The position numbers were made by a program, and so were the translations under genes. The notes below the pieces were generated by a model. The model ran no database searches and was not told where the DNA came from. It saw only the letters and a program-made list of their open reading frames with translations. Positions 63,490-64,000 of a stretch of 64,000 nt of DNA are shown piece by piece (position 1 is the stretch's first letter; every line of letters begins with the position of its first letter). The stretch covers positions 11,973,001 to 12,037,000 of the forward strand of contig NC_092520.1 of assembly GCF_037038585.1 (NCBI RefSeq), in the 5' to 3' direction. This DNA comes from Patagioenas fasciata. Its lineage: Eukaryota; Chordata; Aves; Columbiformes; Columbidae.

Positions 63490-64000
63490 TGTATCTGAGA
63501 GCAAATTTACCTGTCTCAGAGCAGGGAGGCTACTCAGCCCTCCCTGGGAATTAATGTATACTTCTTCTTGGAGCAGGGGCCTGCCTGGCCCAAGGGTATC
63601 TATGGAAGCAGGGAGCATTCAGCCCTCCCTGAAAATTAATATGCCTCTTTCTTTGCAGTAGGGACCCATTCAGCACCTGCCTACCATTTTTGTGGGAGCC
63701 TGTTCAATCCTCCCTTACATGTGTCTCTCATTAGAACAGAATTCCTCCACAGGAATTTCTGCACATCTCTCCTTGCAGTGAGAATTTATTTAACCCTCCC
63801 TGGCAATCAGTGCCTGCTTATTGCAAAAGTGTGAGTCTATACAACTTTCCCTAGGAAGTAGTGTGTATCTCTTTGTTCAACAGGCCCCTGGAGAACAGCA
63901 CTTGCCTGTCTGTGGAGTGGAAGACTTTTCAGACCTCCCTGGGAATAAAAGGATATGTCTTCCTGGAGCCAGGGCTGATGTCACTCTCCCTGAAAATCTG
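63490..64000. repeat. Degenerate ~50-bp minisatellite, block 2 (runs off window)
   Basis: About ten to eleven units of the same repeat, 35-53 bp each. The clearest cores are TCAGCCCTCCCTGGGAATTA (about 63533), TTCAGCCCTCCCTGAAAATT (about 63610), TTAACCCTCCCTGGCAATCA (about 63790), and TTCAGACCTCCCTGGGAATA (about 63930). Several units are shortened. The array continues past the window end, so its full size is unknown. Confidence 0.75.

Noticed and set aside
63289-63661. Opposed open frames of 109 and 129 codons
   Set aside because: They overlap on opposite strands across minisatellite and spacer sequence; no homology seen.
1-64000. tRNA genes, CRISPR arrays, bacterial-type operons or promoters
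   Set aside because: No B-box-like GGTTCGA context, no regularly spaced identical repeats, and the sequence is clearly vertebrate.

Overview
This window reads as non-coding chromosomal DNA from a bird. The evidence is a dense scatter of CR1 LINE fragments with the typical avian 3' end (minus-strand copies begin with strings such as CATAGAATCATAGAATCAT followed by TTGGAAGGGACC-type sequence), three copies of two endogenous-retrovirus LTR families I recognise from Neoaves, and a Hsmar1-type mariner. The order cannot be fixed by eye. I found no convincing protein-coding exon, tRNA, rRNA or CRISPR. All open frames are short (at most 162 codons), and the longer ones fall in repeats or low-complexity sequence. 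The window is best read as intergenic or deep-intronic. All family names are from recognition, not from a search.

Layout. 0-11.8 kb: mostly unannotated single-copy-like sequence, with a 3.7-4.9 kb CR1 that keeps the FADD end of its reverse transcriptase. 11.8-13.2 kb: an ancient, diverged CR1/L3-type LINE on the plus strand. 13.886-14.537 kb: a solo LTR with a perfect 5-bp target-site duplication and a G-quadruplex-prone tract. 14.5-30 kb: unannotated DNA with CR1 tails at 20.6, 22.6, 25.3, 28.6 and 29.1 kb. 30.405-30.614 kb: a 210-bp MITE with near-perfect terminal inverted repeats, and a possible related end at 28.6 kb. 32-44 kb: further CR1 pieces, including a second ancient CR1/L3 relic (39.7-40.9 kb, minus). 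46.4-47.1 kb and 37.2-37.5 kb: repeat-free, homeodomain-core-rich sequence that could be conserved regulatory DNA. 47.358-47.944 and 56.388-57.145 kb: two ERVL-like LTRs on the minus strand. 50.8-52.5 kb: two CR1s. 54.294-55.572 kb: a full-length mariner whose transposase keeps its frame and its DD34D triad but has seven stops. 59.6-60.3 kb: CR1. 62.6-64.0 kb: the start of a further LTR followed by a degenerate minisatellite of about 50 bp per unit that runs off the window.

No genes cooperate here. The history is one of repeated insertion: ancient LINEs, later CR1 subfamilies, ERV LTRs, and two kinds of DNA transposon. Nothing seen amounts to a new coding system. The items most worth following are the mariner, the MITE, the terminal minisatellite and the candidate conserved non-coding blocks.
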